Below, piece after piece: positions 34,561 through 46,482 of a stretch of 64,000 nt of DNA; position 1 is the first letter of the stretch; every line of letters begins with the position of its first letter. Under the pieces are notes generated by a model. It was not told the origin of the DNA. It saw only the letters and a program-made list of their open reading frames with translations, and searched no databases. The stretch covers positions 14,446,001-14,510,000 of the forward strand of contig JBHGNT010000008.1 of NCBI GenBank assembly GCA_043228905.1, written 5' to 3'. The translations under genes and the position numbers were made by a program. The DNA comes from Azolla caroliniana (taxonomy: Eukaryota > Polypodiophyta).

Positions 34561-36138
34561 AGCTTTCTCTTCCAAGTTTATGAAAACCGCTGTTTCCGCT
34601 TTCTTCCAAAACAGGAAGCAAAACCGCTTGTTTTCCAAAACAGGAAAACCACCACCATCGCGAAGAGCCCCAAACCAAAACCGCTCAAGCAAAGAAGCCC
34701 AATATATGAAACCTCCTCATTAATCTTCTGCTAATCTTATCTGTATCTTTCCAATACATATATGAAACCTCTCTCTCTTCCAAGTTTATTTTAGCCATTA
34801 CTTTGTCATGTACATATATGTTTTACTAGGAATTCACGATGATTATACATACATAATTTACGAGATCTTAGTAGAGGTTTCATATATGTACATATTGCAT
34901 GGCTTTCTGTGGTAATTACAACAACAATCTAGACTTGACTTAGTTAGATATGGCTTTTAGGAAATCATGTGTAACAATGTCCGAGAGATAAATGTTTCAT
35001 TTACCAATCCGTCAACTTCCCCGTCGCACACCCGCCTGCCCGCCCCTGATTATAAATGGCAATTACAAAAAATGCCACCATGGTATAGGGGTTTAGTACT
35101 CTTGGTATATATTGACAGAATGCCCAATGCAATTTGGTAATTACAACAAATGCCATTGATCTACAGGATTTCAGTGCATGCTTAACAACGCTTTGTGATT
35201 CCGTCATGTATGGCATCATTTACAAAGGAGCTGATGAAACACACGTCATAATTATAATAAGTGATGTCCATCATTGATTGCGTAAGGATCGTCATTAAAC
35301 ACACAATTCACACCACCCTCTCACAAGATTTATAATTTCCTTTGTGTTTGTTATTTATCATTTTAACTTGCATTCACTTCGCTTTTTGCGTCCCCTCATT
35401 GTCATGGGCTTCATGGATCCAATTTTCAGCTCATGTTGTTATTTTTAACAATTTACAAGATGCTATTTTCAAACAGTGGCTTTTTAGCAGCATGCGTAGT
35501 TCGGTATTGTGTAGAAAAAACTCATATGTGCAAATTCGAAGTGTGGGTAAAAGTTTAACGATGGAATGGGAAAACGAACAATGTCTTTGATTAAGTGATT
35601 ACATACAATGGCATGAACTCATGATTGTGAAGCTGGTCTGACAAGAGACCAAATCCAACTTCAAACTTGTCATGCTAATAAGTCTTATTGGAAAGTCACA
35701 AGTCAATTAGATTCCAATGATTTACGTGGCCGTTATAAAAAGAATGAAGAAAAATGTGATAATCTCTTTGGCATGTATCAATATTTGCTCAATTCGTGTA
35801 TAGTTCCTCATTGAAAGTCACAATTGTTTAAAATTCCAACTACTTGATGTATATAAGGAAATGAATAAAGCTCGACGAGATTAAAAATGAGATAATTTGA
35901 AACTAGAAATTGAAAATCACAAGTTCTCCTCAAGGCCAAATGCTATGATTTGAAAATGTAGCAACTTACACGTTTGTAATAATCACAATCAACGTCAATA
36001 ATTGCTTGAGACTTGGACCCATGACCTCATTGTAGCAAAGTGCATATGCACCAACATATTCATAAGACTAGAAATTTCATGTTTTTCGAAACATTATAGA
36101 GAATATAAGTTATTTCGTAAATATCTTTTACACAAAGT
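34561..36138. other. Intergenic, no gene seen
   Basis: AT-rich sequence; no motif, repeat family or splice-supported exon recognised. Confidence 0.4.
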
Positions 36139-36431
36139 AACAACAATTTCTCACGTTTCTCTTCATGTAATATTTCAATGTTGCAAAGGAAATATCACAT
36201 CGTGCACAATAGGAATCGATTAACTAGTTTCGGGGTTCAAGTTATTGCTTTATATGGTGAGTGGACATTCTCGGTTTTTTCAAGTAACAACGGTTTCTCA
36301 CGTTTCTCTTCATGTAATATTTCAATGTTGCAAAGGAAATATCAAATCGTGCACAATAAGAATCGATTAACTAGTTTCGGGGTTCAAGTTATTGCTTTAT
36401 ATGGTGAGTAGACATTCTCGGTTTTTTCAAG
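36139..36431. repeat. 147-bp tandem duplication next to the Gypsy 5' LTR
   Basis: The segment with tctcacgtttctcttcatg at 36149 recurs at 36296; the units run about 36139-36285 and 36286-36431 and differ at only a few positions. The second unit ends close to the Gypsy target site ATATC (36438-36442). Confidence 0.8.
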
Positions 36432-36950
36432 TGATTCATATCTGTCATGATATAACATGATGGCTTTAAATGGATTTGAACCCATGACCTTGTGGCACAT
36501 GAGCAAAAGCCTTACCATTAAGCTATAAGTTATAATAATTTCCATTTATTATTTCACTTAGGAAATCCATGTATATTCTAGATTTATCTGGAACATTCTA
36601 GAAATGTCAAGAATATTCCTAAAGCCACTATAAAAAGAGGCACATGGCATTATCAAGAACCAAATCAGTTCAACGCCAGTCTTAATCCTCATAGCTATTC
36701 TTGTACTTACTCTTCATATAATATATCACCTGTTATCATAATTCTCTCTCTCTCTCTCTCTCTCCTTTTCTCTTTTTCTCTCTCGTGAGTCTTACACATT
36801 ACTTTCCTCTTAGTACTAATCCTCATAGTACTTCCCTTCTCTAGTACTAATTCTCTCTCTGTTTTTAGTACTATTCCTGACCGTTTGAACCGATTTTGCA
36901 TCCTCTTATCCCTCCTTCCCTTCATACTAATCCTCTTATCCCTAGTAAAA

Positions 36951-38260
36951 TGGCAATTATTAGCGCTCAAGAATACCAATCCGTTTTCTCGGAGCTTCAA
37001 TGCTTAAAAGAGAAGTTTGTAGCACTAGAACAAGAAAATAACCGTCTGTTGGGGGATCTTTAACAAATAGCTCTAGAAAAACAACAACACAGAGAGCTAA
37101 CGTTACGTGTACAACAACTTGAAGAGACTATTGTATCACTATAACAACAAGGATCAAGCGCTCAAGGGACTCACAAAGAATCCAAGATCGGTCTTCCTAT
37201 TAAATTTGATGGGACCCGATCACAATTTAGAGGTTTTCTTAATTAGGTACTCTTAGTGATTCAAATGCATCCTTCTCGATATCCCATTGATGTCACGAGT
37301 GGGACTAGTAGGCACGCTACTTGCGGATTTTCGTCTTCTCGCCACTGATATTTGATGAGATACAAGCTCAACATTGGGTGCGTAAACGGATGCATAACCC
37401 AATGCGTAGACTAGGTGCGTAAAACTGTACGCACAACATGGCTATAACGGTGCGTAAACCAAGAGGCCGTTAGAACATTATTCCTTGTAAGGAATAATTT
37501 TGGGAGTTAGTGTAGAAGGCTCATTTATGAACAATCAAGTACTGTCAATACTTGTGTCAGCCCAATAGTCAGGGCTTGTATAAAAGGTGCTCACTGAGCA
37601 TGAAGTACATAGAGAACATACAGAGAATTAATTTTTTGAATATAATTTCGTTTTTGCTCTCTCTCTCTCTCTCCCTCTCTCTCTCCCTCTCCTTCTCTGT
37701 GATTTCTGCATTTTACCGAACTATCATACTTGCGAACTATGTACTCCGTGTCTTACGCATACATTTCCGCACACGTATTCTTTTACAATATTCCCTGGGA
37801 TGACCAGGTATTAATGGAGCAATTTCGTTTTGGCCTACGTAATGATGTCAAGGATGTACTCTTAACTTTCCCCGAAGAGCCAATGTCATTGACAGAAGTA
37901 ATCAATCGCGTGGTGTGATGCGATAACTGCCTTTTTGAACGATGTTTGGAACGTTAATTCTAGATGCCAAGGACAAGATCAGAGCCCACCTATGCCTCAG
38001 TTGTAGCAAAACCTTTTCCAAGGGAGTCATATAATGCGTCTCCAGCAAATACTTCAACACCAATGGAAATTGACACCACATGTCGTTGCGGACCATTATC
38101 GGAAGAGGAAAAGCAATGACGTCAAGCAAATCGACTATGTCTCTATTGCAGTGGACCAGGGCATATTGTAGTGAACTATCCCCATAGGCCAAGAAGACAG
38201 GTAAACCAAATAGTCCCTTGTTCTAATTGCACTAAATCCGAGTCTATTTTAGTAGGAATA
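36951..38260 (+). pseudogene. Gypsy gag relic with internal deletion and solo-LTR insertion
   Basis: Starts MAIISAQEYQSVFSELQ with a coiled-coil-like stretch, then LPIKFDGTRSQFRGFLN and SRVGLVGTLLADFRLLATDI; about one third of gag between GTLL and ADFR looks deleted. After the solo LTR it continues PWDDQVLMEQFRFGLRNDVKDVLL and a zinc knuckle CLYCSGPGHIVVNYP, in which the last Cys is Tyr. In-frame stops occur near 37061 and 37142. Confidence 0.8.
37353..37787 (+). mobile_element. Solo LTR of a second retrotransposon family inside gag
   Basis: 435 bp, starts TGATGAGATAC and ends TTTTACA (TG..CA), flanked by a perfect 5-bp duplication ATATT (37348-37352 and 37788-37792). It contains a TATA-like tataaaagg (about 37580) and a CT-rich stretch. 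The gag frame reads LLATDI before it and PWDDQV after it. One LTR without an interior indicates LTR-LTR recombination after insertion. Confidence 0.88.
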
Positions 38261-38429
38261 TCTGATAGTCCTAATAGTACTAATAGTCCAAATTCATAGA
38301 ACAAATTTGATGTCCTTAGTCAGTTAGAAGAAGAGTTAAACGACTAAATCCAGCCAAAATAGGAGCCGTTTGGTTGGACAACCCTAGATCCGTGTAGCCC
38401 ATTAGTGGTTTCATTCCCTTTAAGCAAGT

Positions 38430-38835
38430 TAACAATGTGTTCTTAGCTCAAGTAATAGTTAATACTAAAAGCACCCCTCTAGTACATGTCTTAGCACTCC
38501 TAGATTCCAGAGCTAATTCTTGCTTCATGGATTGGAATTTTGCCCAAACTCATAAGATATCCCTAAGAAAACTCCCTTGTCCAGCCTCTACAGTAGTCAT
38601 TGATGGTCGTTCCATTGCTTCCGGAAATATCATAGAAGAGTAAGAGCCAGTTAATATTGTGCTAGATAATTTACCGTGTGTAGTATCATTTAATATAATT
38701 AGTAGCCCAGAACATCCCATTGTTTTGGGATTACCATGGTTCGAATTACATAACCCATCTGACATAGATCGGAGAACAAGAGAAATTCGGTATTGACAAA
38801 CCAGAGGATCTACTCATAGGATTGCAACCATTTCG
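38430..38835 (+). pseudogene. Gypsy protease relic
   Basis: Reads VHVLALLDSRANSCFMDWNFA where the aspartic protease active site D-S/T-G should be; the Gly is Arg (DSR), so it is inactive. It continues VVIDGRSIASGNI, a stop, then SFNIISSPEHPIVLGLPWFELHNP, the conserved flap/second-half region. Close relative at 59290-59490. Confidence 0.8.
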
Positions 38836-38844
38836 CTACATCAA

Positions 38845-40315
38845 TTGCGTGAGGAAGGACGCAAGGAAACAATGTTCGTCTTCGCGGTATCAGTAAAACC
38901 TTCCAACACCACTAAAGAGGAATCCACACTTCAACTTCCAGAGAAGTATCCTCATTATGCTGATGTGTTCGATAAGGTACAAGCCAATACGCTTCCTCAC
39001 TATCGACCATATGATTGCCCCATTGATTTACAATCGGGAAAAGAGACACCATGGGGACCAATCTACAACTTGTCACCACTCGAGTTAGAAGTCCTTCGAG
39101 ACTATATAGAGGAGAATTTCGCAAACGGTTTCATTCGACATTCGAAATCTCCAGCCGGCGCACCCATTTTCTTTGTCAAGAAAAAGGATGGATCACTTCG
39201 TCTCGTCTTAGATTACCGTGGCTTGAATAAGGTCACCCTCAGGAATATGTATGCACTCCTCCTTATCTCAAGTATTTTTGAACGGATCAATGGTGCAAGG
39301 TTCTTCACAAAGGTCGACTTACGAGGAGCATATAACCTCGTACGGATCCGACCAGGAGATGAATGGAAGACCGCGTTTCGCACCAGATATGGGCACTTTG
39401 AGTATACGGTCATTGCCATTTAGTCTCACTAATGCGCAACAGTCTTCTAGCATATGACAAATGATATATTCCGAGATCTCTTGGATGTTTGTTTGATCAT
39501 CTATTTGGATGATCTACTGGTTTATTCGAAGACCCAAGAAGAGCATGATTCTCATGTATTGTTAGTACTAAAACGGCTTCAAGAACATGGTCTTTATGCA
39601 AAGTTGAAAAAATGTACGTTTGGGTGCAACCAGGTAGAATTTTTGGGCTATGTCATTTCCTCAGAAGGCATCTCCATGGATCCAGCTAAGGTCAAAACAG
39701 TGGTAGAGTGGCAAACTCCACGTTCGTTGCGAAATGTGCAATGCTTTTTAGGCTTTGCCAATTTCTACCGCAAGTTTATACAGGATTACTCAAAGCTTGT
39801 TCTGCCTCTCACACAGCTTACCAGGAAGGGACAATCGTTCGTTTGGTCTGAAGAAGCAGACATGGCTTTTGAGAGTCTTAAGAAGGCATTTACATCAACT
39901 CCTATTCTAGCTCATACTGATCTGGAAAAACCATTCATCATTGAAGCAGACGCGTCAGATTTCACCTTGGGTAGCATTTTGTCACAACAAGGCGATGATG
40001 AAAAGCTACATCCTGTGGCTTTCTACTCACACAAGTTTGATGCTGCCGAAATCAACTATGAAATTCATGATAAGGAGCTATTAGCAATAGTGGACTCTTT
40101 TACACAATGGAGGCATTTTCTAGAGGGATCTTCTCATCAAGTCACCGTATTCAGTGATCACAAAAACCTTGCCTACTTTTAGAGTGCTCGTGTGTTAAAT
40201 CGACGTCAAGCTCGGTGGGCCCAATTCCTCACACGTTTCGACTTAAATTACATATCGTCCTGGGAAGCATCAAGGGAAGGTAGATGCATTATCACAACGC
40301 TCATAGCTAGCACAA
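38845..40315 (+). pseudogene. Gypsy reverse transcriptase-RNase H relic
   Basis: RT: LPHYRPYDCPIDL, SPLELEVLRDYIEENFANGFIRHSKSPAGAPIFFVKKKDGSLRLVLDYRGLN, FTKVDLRGAYNLVRI, FRTRYGHFEY; then a one-base frameshift at about 39420 breaks the frame just before the PF-LTN motif. The catalytic YLDD (LIIYLDDLLVYSKTQEEHD, 39500) is intact. The RNase H part has EADASDFTLGSIL and NYEIHDKELLAIV, with a stop at about 40180 and more shifts beyond. The RT resembles chromovirus-type Gypsy elements; the end that would carry a chromodomain is missing. Confidence 0.86.
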
Positions 40316-40478
40316 TGTCCTGGCGAGCCAACTTTTGATAACCAAAAGCAAGTAATCCTAGGATCGACACGACTGCAAGCAACACAGGTCTTCGGTATGC
40401 CCTTGGATTCCCACGTTATTGATACCATACATGGGGACTTGAAGACAGATGCTTTCGCCCAAGCCATTCTAGCACAAA

Positions 40479-41279
40479 TTGATCCCTCTCGAGCATCTTG
40501 TTCATAGTCGCAACAACCAGGTACAGACTATCGAATGTCATGATGGATTACTATTCTTTAAGAAACTCTTGCATGTTCCTAATGGTTCTTGTCGCCTTCG
40601 AGTAGTCCAAAATTGTCATGACACATATACAACTGGGCATTTCAGTAGTACTAAAACATTGGATTTAGTACAACAATCATTCTGGTGGCCTCATATGCGA
40701 AGATTTGTCGAAGATTATGTTCGGACATGTGATATATGTTGCAGGGCAAAGATGCCAAGACATCATCCATATGGTTTATTGGAACCCTTACCAATTCCAA
40801 GTAAGCCGTGGCAATCCATTTCTCTAGATTTCATCACAAATCTTCCAGTTTCAAAGGGATTCGACGCGATCTTAACAATAGTAGATCGATATAAAAAGAT
40901 GGCACATTTTCTGCCTTGTACTAAGGAAATCACTAGTGAAGAAACCGCCGAAACTATCATGCGAGAGGTATGTGGGCATCATGGCCTCCCCGATAGCATC
41001 ATTAGCGATCGTGGACCCCTATTCGTCTCGAAATTCTAGAAGCATCTCTTCAAAATGCTCAAGGTCACTTGTAATCTCTCCTCTGTTTATCACCCACAAA
41101 CAGACGAACAAGCAGAACGTACGAATCAAACACTAGAATAGTATCTTCAGTGTTTTCTAAGTTATCAACAAGATGACTGGGCGGATATTCTCCACTTTTC
41201 AGAATTTGCGTATAATAACTCTATCCACTCATCGACTAGGGTTACACCATTTTATGCTTATATGGGCTATCATCCCCGA
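40479..41279 (+). pseudogene. Gypsy integrase relic
   Basis: HHCC zinc region (CHDTYTTGHFS...CDICCRAK, about 40610-40750), then the DDE core: SLDFITNLPVSKGFDAILTIVDR, IISDRGPLF and HPQTDEQAERTNQT, so the three acidic positions are visible. A stop at 41037 and another at about 41140 interrupt it. It reads to YMGYHPRW and then meets the 3' LTR; the C-terminal domain is gone. Confidence 0.84.
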
Positions 41280-41740
41280 TGGTCATGATATAGCATGGTG
41301 ATATGGCATGGTATGGTTTCAAACGGATTTGAACCTATGATCTTGTGACAAATGGGCGGAAGCCTTACCATTAAGCTATAACTTGTAATACAAAAAATAT
41401 TATTTCCATTTATTATTTCACTTAGGAAATCCATGTATATTCTAGATTTCTCTGGAACATTCTAGAAATGTCAAGAATATTCCTAAAGCCACTATAAAAA
41501 GAGGCACATGGCATTATCAAGAACCAAATCGGTTCAACGCTAGTCTTAATCCTCATAGCTATTCTTGTACTTACTCTTCATATAATATATCACATGTTAT
41601 CATTTTCTCTCTCTCCTTTTCTCTTTTTTTCTCTTGTGAGTCTCTTACACATTACCTTCCTCTTAGTACTAATCCTCATAGTACTTCCCTTCTCTAGTAT
41701 TAATTCTCTCTCTGTTTTTAGTACTATTCCTGACAATATC

Positions 41741-44320
41741 AAAACCTCTTAAATAAATATAAATTCCCAACATAATAAATTGGCGATTTTATCTTCAATC
41801 AAAGCTTCCATGTTTCATTCCTAAGGTGTTGGCCATGGCTCATCTATTATAATTGTTTTCTTCGATAAAGGCAAACCTTATTTTATAAGAAAAAAGGTCC
41901 ATTATCATCACCATCCCATGAATGACAAAATTTGGACATCAAATGGGATACAAAGTTCACACAAACATGCTTAAATGACTCCAAACTACATACACCCAAT
42001 AGAATGATTATTTACATTGTTGTATCCCACTTTATCATTATTAATGCAAGCATGCTTGTATATTTTTGTTGACTACAACTTTACCACTTCCACATATGCA
42101 TCCATGCTTAAGAGAGGCTAAGCCTAGGGTCTCCGTGAACACTTACAATATTTTGTTATGCTATGTGTTTTGTTTTTCTATCATAAAAAATCTTCATCTC
42201 ACATTATCTAATAACATGTCCTTGTTGGTTGCGATAGTAACATGTTACCTTAGGATTTGTCAATGGTTATATTTGCAAAGATCTATCACATCGACTATGC
42301 TTTCTAAACCTTATTCATGGGGAGTTGATGTACTTCCTTTCTTCCTAATCCAACATAATCTTCACTAATGCCAACATTCAACTTCAGAACTCTATCCACC
42401 ATAAGAAACATGGTGGAATTCAAATAGCATACGTATAATCACTTTACTAATTACTCAAACTAACTTGATGATGTTAAGGTTTGAAATATTTTGTGACCAT
42501 TAGGAAGAGTTAGGCAAGTGTTTTAGTTGTTACTTGTCGAATTAATAAGGTCCAATGATGGAGCAAATTTACCTTGTACATGCAAATGTAGTTTGAAATG
42601 ACTTTTCAAGAGGTTGCTCGCTTATTTGTACACCCAAGTCATACGTTAGGATGTAAAAGGGTGAAAAACACTAGGAAACATTATGTAGAAGATGACAACA
42701 CTAAGTATAACAAGGCAGATTACGGTGCCCAACAATACAGAAAAACATCTCCACAAAAAAGGGTTTTGACAAATGCCATAGGTTACTTCCTATGAACCAC
42801 AAATGAACGGATTGTAAAAGTTCACCGAAAAGCCTTTGTATCATCCTTAATAAGTGGATGATTTGGGGCCACAAACTCAATTATGTGCTTTTGGTGTATA
42901 TAACACGACCTATAAAATGAGTACAAATATGATGCCTTTCCTACTATTCTACAAATAGAAGAAATGTATGTACTAGGTTAATATGTGGACGAATGGATCG
43001 AGAAACAATGATAAATGGATTCTTGCTTAAGTCATACTGTGCAATCATGGCAACAAATTTGTTTGTCCAAGACAAGGACTCCATTGAGGAGCCATTAAAT
43101 AATCTAAAAGAGGAACAAATTATACCATAATGGTTGTTGGAAAGTCTAAGTATCCATACAATGTGTGTGGACAAGTCTAAGTAGGATAGAGACAAAAAGT
43201 GGCGGTAAGCCAAATGACAAATATACAATAAGGTTATCATGTGATGGATCACCTATAAAAAAACATCATTTGGAGTGTCCCAACTTTTTTTTTCTAACTT
43301 TTTTTTGAAATTTCTTAAGTAGAGATAGGACATTAATATTTTCATAACCTAGAACTCTATGCAGATTCTTTTTCACTAGTTGCTTTATTCCACCACCAAG
43401 GTTTTCTTGATCACCTAAATAGGCTAACATGAAGGATTCTTATTGTGTACTACTTTCAATTAGGTTGGAAGTACCACCACACCTTGAATCTAATGATTCA
43501 ACCAACAACCCACAATTGACGTTGGATAGAATAAATCAATTGGAGATTCAAATAATCCATTGGCGGCAAAAACCAAGTACAAGACTTGATAGTCTAGTAA
43601 TGGAATATTGGTACCAATTAGGTCCAATCCGTGCTCTGTGATATAATGTTATCCATCCTAGATTTTCTTCATCACAATATCTATAACACATTCAAAAGAC
43701 TTGCCAACATTATTATCACTTAATATGATGCGTGGATGGTGCTCTAGGGTCATCAAGTAAATGAAATATTGTTGTTAGCTGTCTAACAAGTGTGTAGGCG
43801 ATTGAAAGACTCGTAACATTATGTGTAAAATAGGGTGAATAAATAATCATTAAATAGGGGGAGTAAGATTTTAAAGTGAAAGCAATTGTTGATCAATTGG
43901 CCAAAAATTAAGATAGTTAAACCTACAAACCTATATAAATGTAACTTGATGTAACAAAGAATTATGGGGTTATAAGCTATACGTACATAGTTGTGAATCA
44001 TGATACAATTTAATAGAGGTTTTAATGTTATTTAACCCACATCATACAATGTTTTAAAGCAAGTGCCTATGATTCTTAAACTAATTGATTACTAAGTATT
44101 TTGTTTCAATTGCATGTTAATTGAGATATTTTTCAAACAATAAATGTATGATTATTGTGGTAAAATAATCTATAATTGTATTCAAATCATATACTATATA
44201 ATTGTCTTGGTATCCTAATCTTATGTACAAGCATGACCCGGATATGTTGAAGTGCAAACAAGAGACATGGGTTACGGGTAAGAGGTGTGAGAGACATGGA
44301 TATTGATAAGCTTCTCAACT
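41741..44320. other. Intergenic, no gene recognised
   Basis: AT-rich sequence with short, motif-free open frames on both strands. Probably old transposon debris; nothing could be assigned. Confidence 0.4.
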
Positions 44321-44324
44321 TCAA

Positions 44325-44470
44325 TTTTACTCAAATATAAGAATATAATTTGTTCTAGTACAATTGTGGTCGTTCCTAAGAAGAATAGGTAGTTCCGGGC
44401 ATATGTGTTTAATACCACTGCAACATGTGACCCTTTACCTATCCTCTTCATTAACTTCATTGTTTAATTG
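44325..44470 (+). pseudogene. Small Gypsy RT relic
   Basis: Reads STIVVVPKKNR, FRAYVFNTTATCDPLPILFINFI: the SPIVVVPKKNGK-R-CVDY...PLPFID core of Gypsy RT, with stops before and after. Only about 45 codons survive. Confidence 0.55.
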
Positions 44471-45059
44471 TGTGTCACCCATTTGATTAAATGGTGTAAA
44501 TGGCCCTTCCAACATAGCAAATTGTTAAGCTTTCTCCTTTTTACAACCAAGTTCTAGTTGAATGAAAGTGGTGTATAGAGAGGTAACAACTAAGAAGTCA
44601 ATGCAAGTTTGTTTAAGATAGAGCACCCCTTAGGGGATCCTAACTCCCCCCCTCAATGATTGGTAACATAGGATAACCTTTAGATCTACAACAAGTTGGT
44701 GTCTCATAGCAATTGTTTTTGCTAGGGTTGAAGATTCCTAGTGTCAACATAGTTGAAATGCACGACATTGACCCAAAAAGGAATGACAACATGGGGTTGA
44801 CCCGATTCACTTGATACTTCAATAAGTGTTGTAGGTTGGTGTCTATATGTTTGGACATTACAATTTCTTCCAAGAAAACTTGCATTAATGTCAAGATGAA
44901 AAGTTCAAATATCTCTATGATGAGTCATTAGAAACTCATTGATGTGGTTTTTAGTCTAATCCCTTGGTTATAACCCCTAAGCACAACCAAGAAACTATAC
45001 AATTCATGGTTGGACAACATATCCAAAATAGGATTACAAAAGGGGTTGGAGTAGGGGTT

Positions 45060-45645
45060 CATTATTATTGTGGGGTCCCTAAAGAGTCCCAACCGGAACA
45101 CGATCCCGAAGTGAGCCACAACAGACCCAAGAAGCCCCGAAACGACTTGGGACAAGGGGTCACCATCAATGTTGGCACAAGCATAAGGAGTTGGGACCCA
45201 AGAAGGGAACTAGTCCCAATCACGGTTCCAGTCCCAGTCCCAATTCCTAAGAAGGGGTTCCACCCTTGGGTTGGGACCACGAGTCCCAAACTGAGTTGGG
45301 ACTTGGGAAAGACCCAACTCCAAACCCTACTACAAGAACAACAACGTCCAAGTGCAAACGATCAGCCATAGGATCGACCAAAAGACACCTATTGGCCTAA
45401 CATTAAGAGAGACCAATAGCCACCTCTTGGCATAACAACCACCCCTCTCGGCATAACGGCCACTCCCTTGGCCTATATAAGAACCCTATTCTTTTTTAGC
45501 ATTCCCGGATTTAGAAACTCTTTGCTCCTTAATTATAATAATGCTCAAGTTATATTAATAAAATCTCTCTTCTCCCCACCGTGTTTTGGGTTTGTTTCGA
45601 GACCCCCACGTTTTAGATTCGTCACAATTGTGATGTCATCAACTT
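45060..45645 (+). repeat. LTR-like segment rich in GTCCC/GGGAC
   Basis: Repeated gtcccaa/gggacttg words, a TATA-like cctatataagaaccc (about 45470) and an aataaaatctctct element at 45556 give LTR-like organisation. The same word style occurs at 48516-48684 and 51076-51533, but I could not define exact ends or a target duplication here. Confidence 0.4.
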
Positions 45646-46003
45646 TCTTGTAGTTTTTGCCTACCCAAAGCTTCCCATTCCTCTTGATAACAATCAAAAT
45701 TGGACTAAACCAAGTTATCTTCTTGATTGGCTGAATATATTGAGAGAAGAGAATCTTATTTACATCTTCATCTATTTAGGCTATATAGTTTGAGCTCAAT
45801 TGATATCAACATCCTTTAAGTTATCCAGCATGTTGATGTCCTTGGTTTGCGACAAGGTGATTATCAATGTAAGTCATTCTGGCTAGGTAGATAACTTGAC
45901 TTTTGTTATACTCTACCAAAAACAAACAAGGTAATGTTATAGTCGTATGTGGAAACACAATAAGCAACCCAACAACATATTGAATTAAAGTAATGTCTTG
46001 CAA
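45620..46003 (-). pseudogene. Gypsy RT relic, antisense
   Basis: On the minus strand: LVEYNKSQVIYLARMTYIDNHLVANQ (about 45930-45850), then, after stops, QYIQPIKKITWFSPILIVIKRNGKLWV (about 45750-45670), the N-terminal RT segment I-x-P-I-x-x-S-x-W-x-S-P-I-x-x-V-x-K-x-N-G-K. Broken by several stops. Confidence 0.5.
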
Positions 46004-46482
46004 ATGTTGCTATTTATCCTCTTCATAGTGCCTTTATTTATACATTGATAGATGGAACACGCATGTCCACTAAGAAACATTTGCATCATTCAAACAAAGA
46101 TTTAAAATCTTCTAAAGATATATTAAGATCCTTCTAGTAAGATCATTAGTTTCCATAGCCAATTCCAATCCTTTTTTATCAATTTCATAATCATGATAAC
46201 TATTTTCTAGTTTCAAGAGTGCTGAGGGCTTAAAATTAGATTTTGATATTTCTTATGTTTTTTTTTCTTATAGTAAGCCGAATCATACATTTCAACCAAA
46301 CCTAGGATACTCAAAAAAATGTGCTCTGTAGTAGAGCAGTTCGGAGACATCAAATCATTCATATTTTATCAGTGGTATAAATTACACATGCAACTTCCCA
46401 CAAACAGCTCATGAGATATATGTTACAAGCATGATAATAATTAGAACAAATAAATATAATTGTTTTTTTCTGATCATAAGAC

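Larger units (their letters stand above)
36443..41735 (+). mobile_element. Ty3/Gypsy LTR retrotransposon, defective, with intact target duplication
   Basis: 5' LTR 36443-36882 and 3' LTR about 41280-41735 share TCATGATATA near the start and tttttagtactattcctgac at the end. The flanks are a perfect 5-bp duplication, ATATC (36438-36442 and 41736-41740). Order gag, protease, RT, RNase H, integrase is Ty3/Gypsy. The integrase frame runs into the 3' LTR at 41279 with no polypurine tract, so the 3' end of pol is deleted. Another family's solo LTR sits in gag. Both LTRs contain an antisense tRNA-like block (ggatttgaaccc...ccttaccattaagct). Not autonomous. Confidence 0.9.

Noticed and set aside
34051-34723. 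Overlapping 213-codon minus and 90-codon plus frames upstream of the PUF gene
   Set aside because: Built mainly from GAA, GCAGAA and CATCGC repeats; no motif, and frames are open on both strands.
42066-43641. Open frames of 60-100 codons on both strands
   Set aside because: No motif, no splice support and AT-driven composition; not reported as genes.
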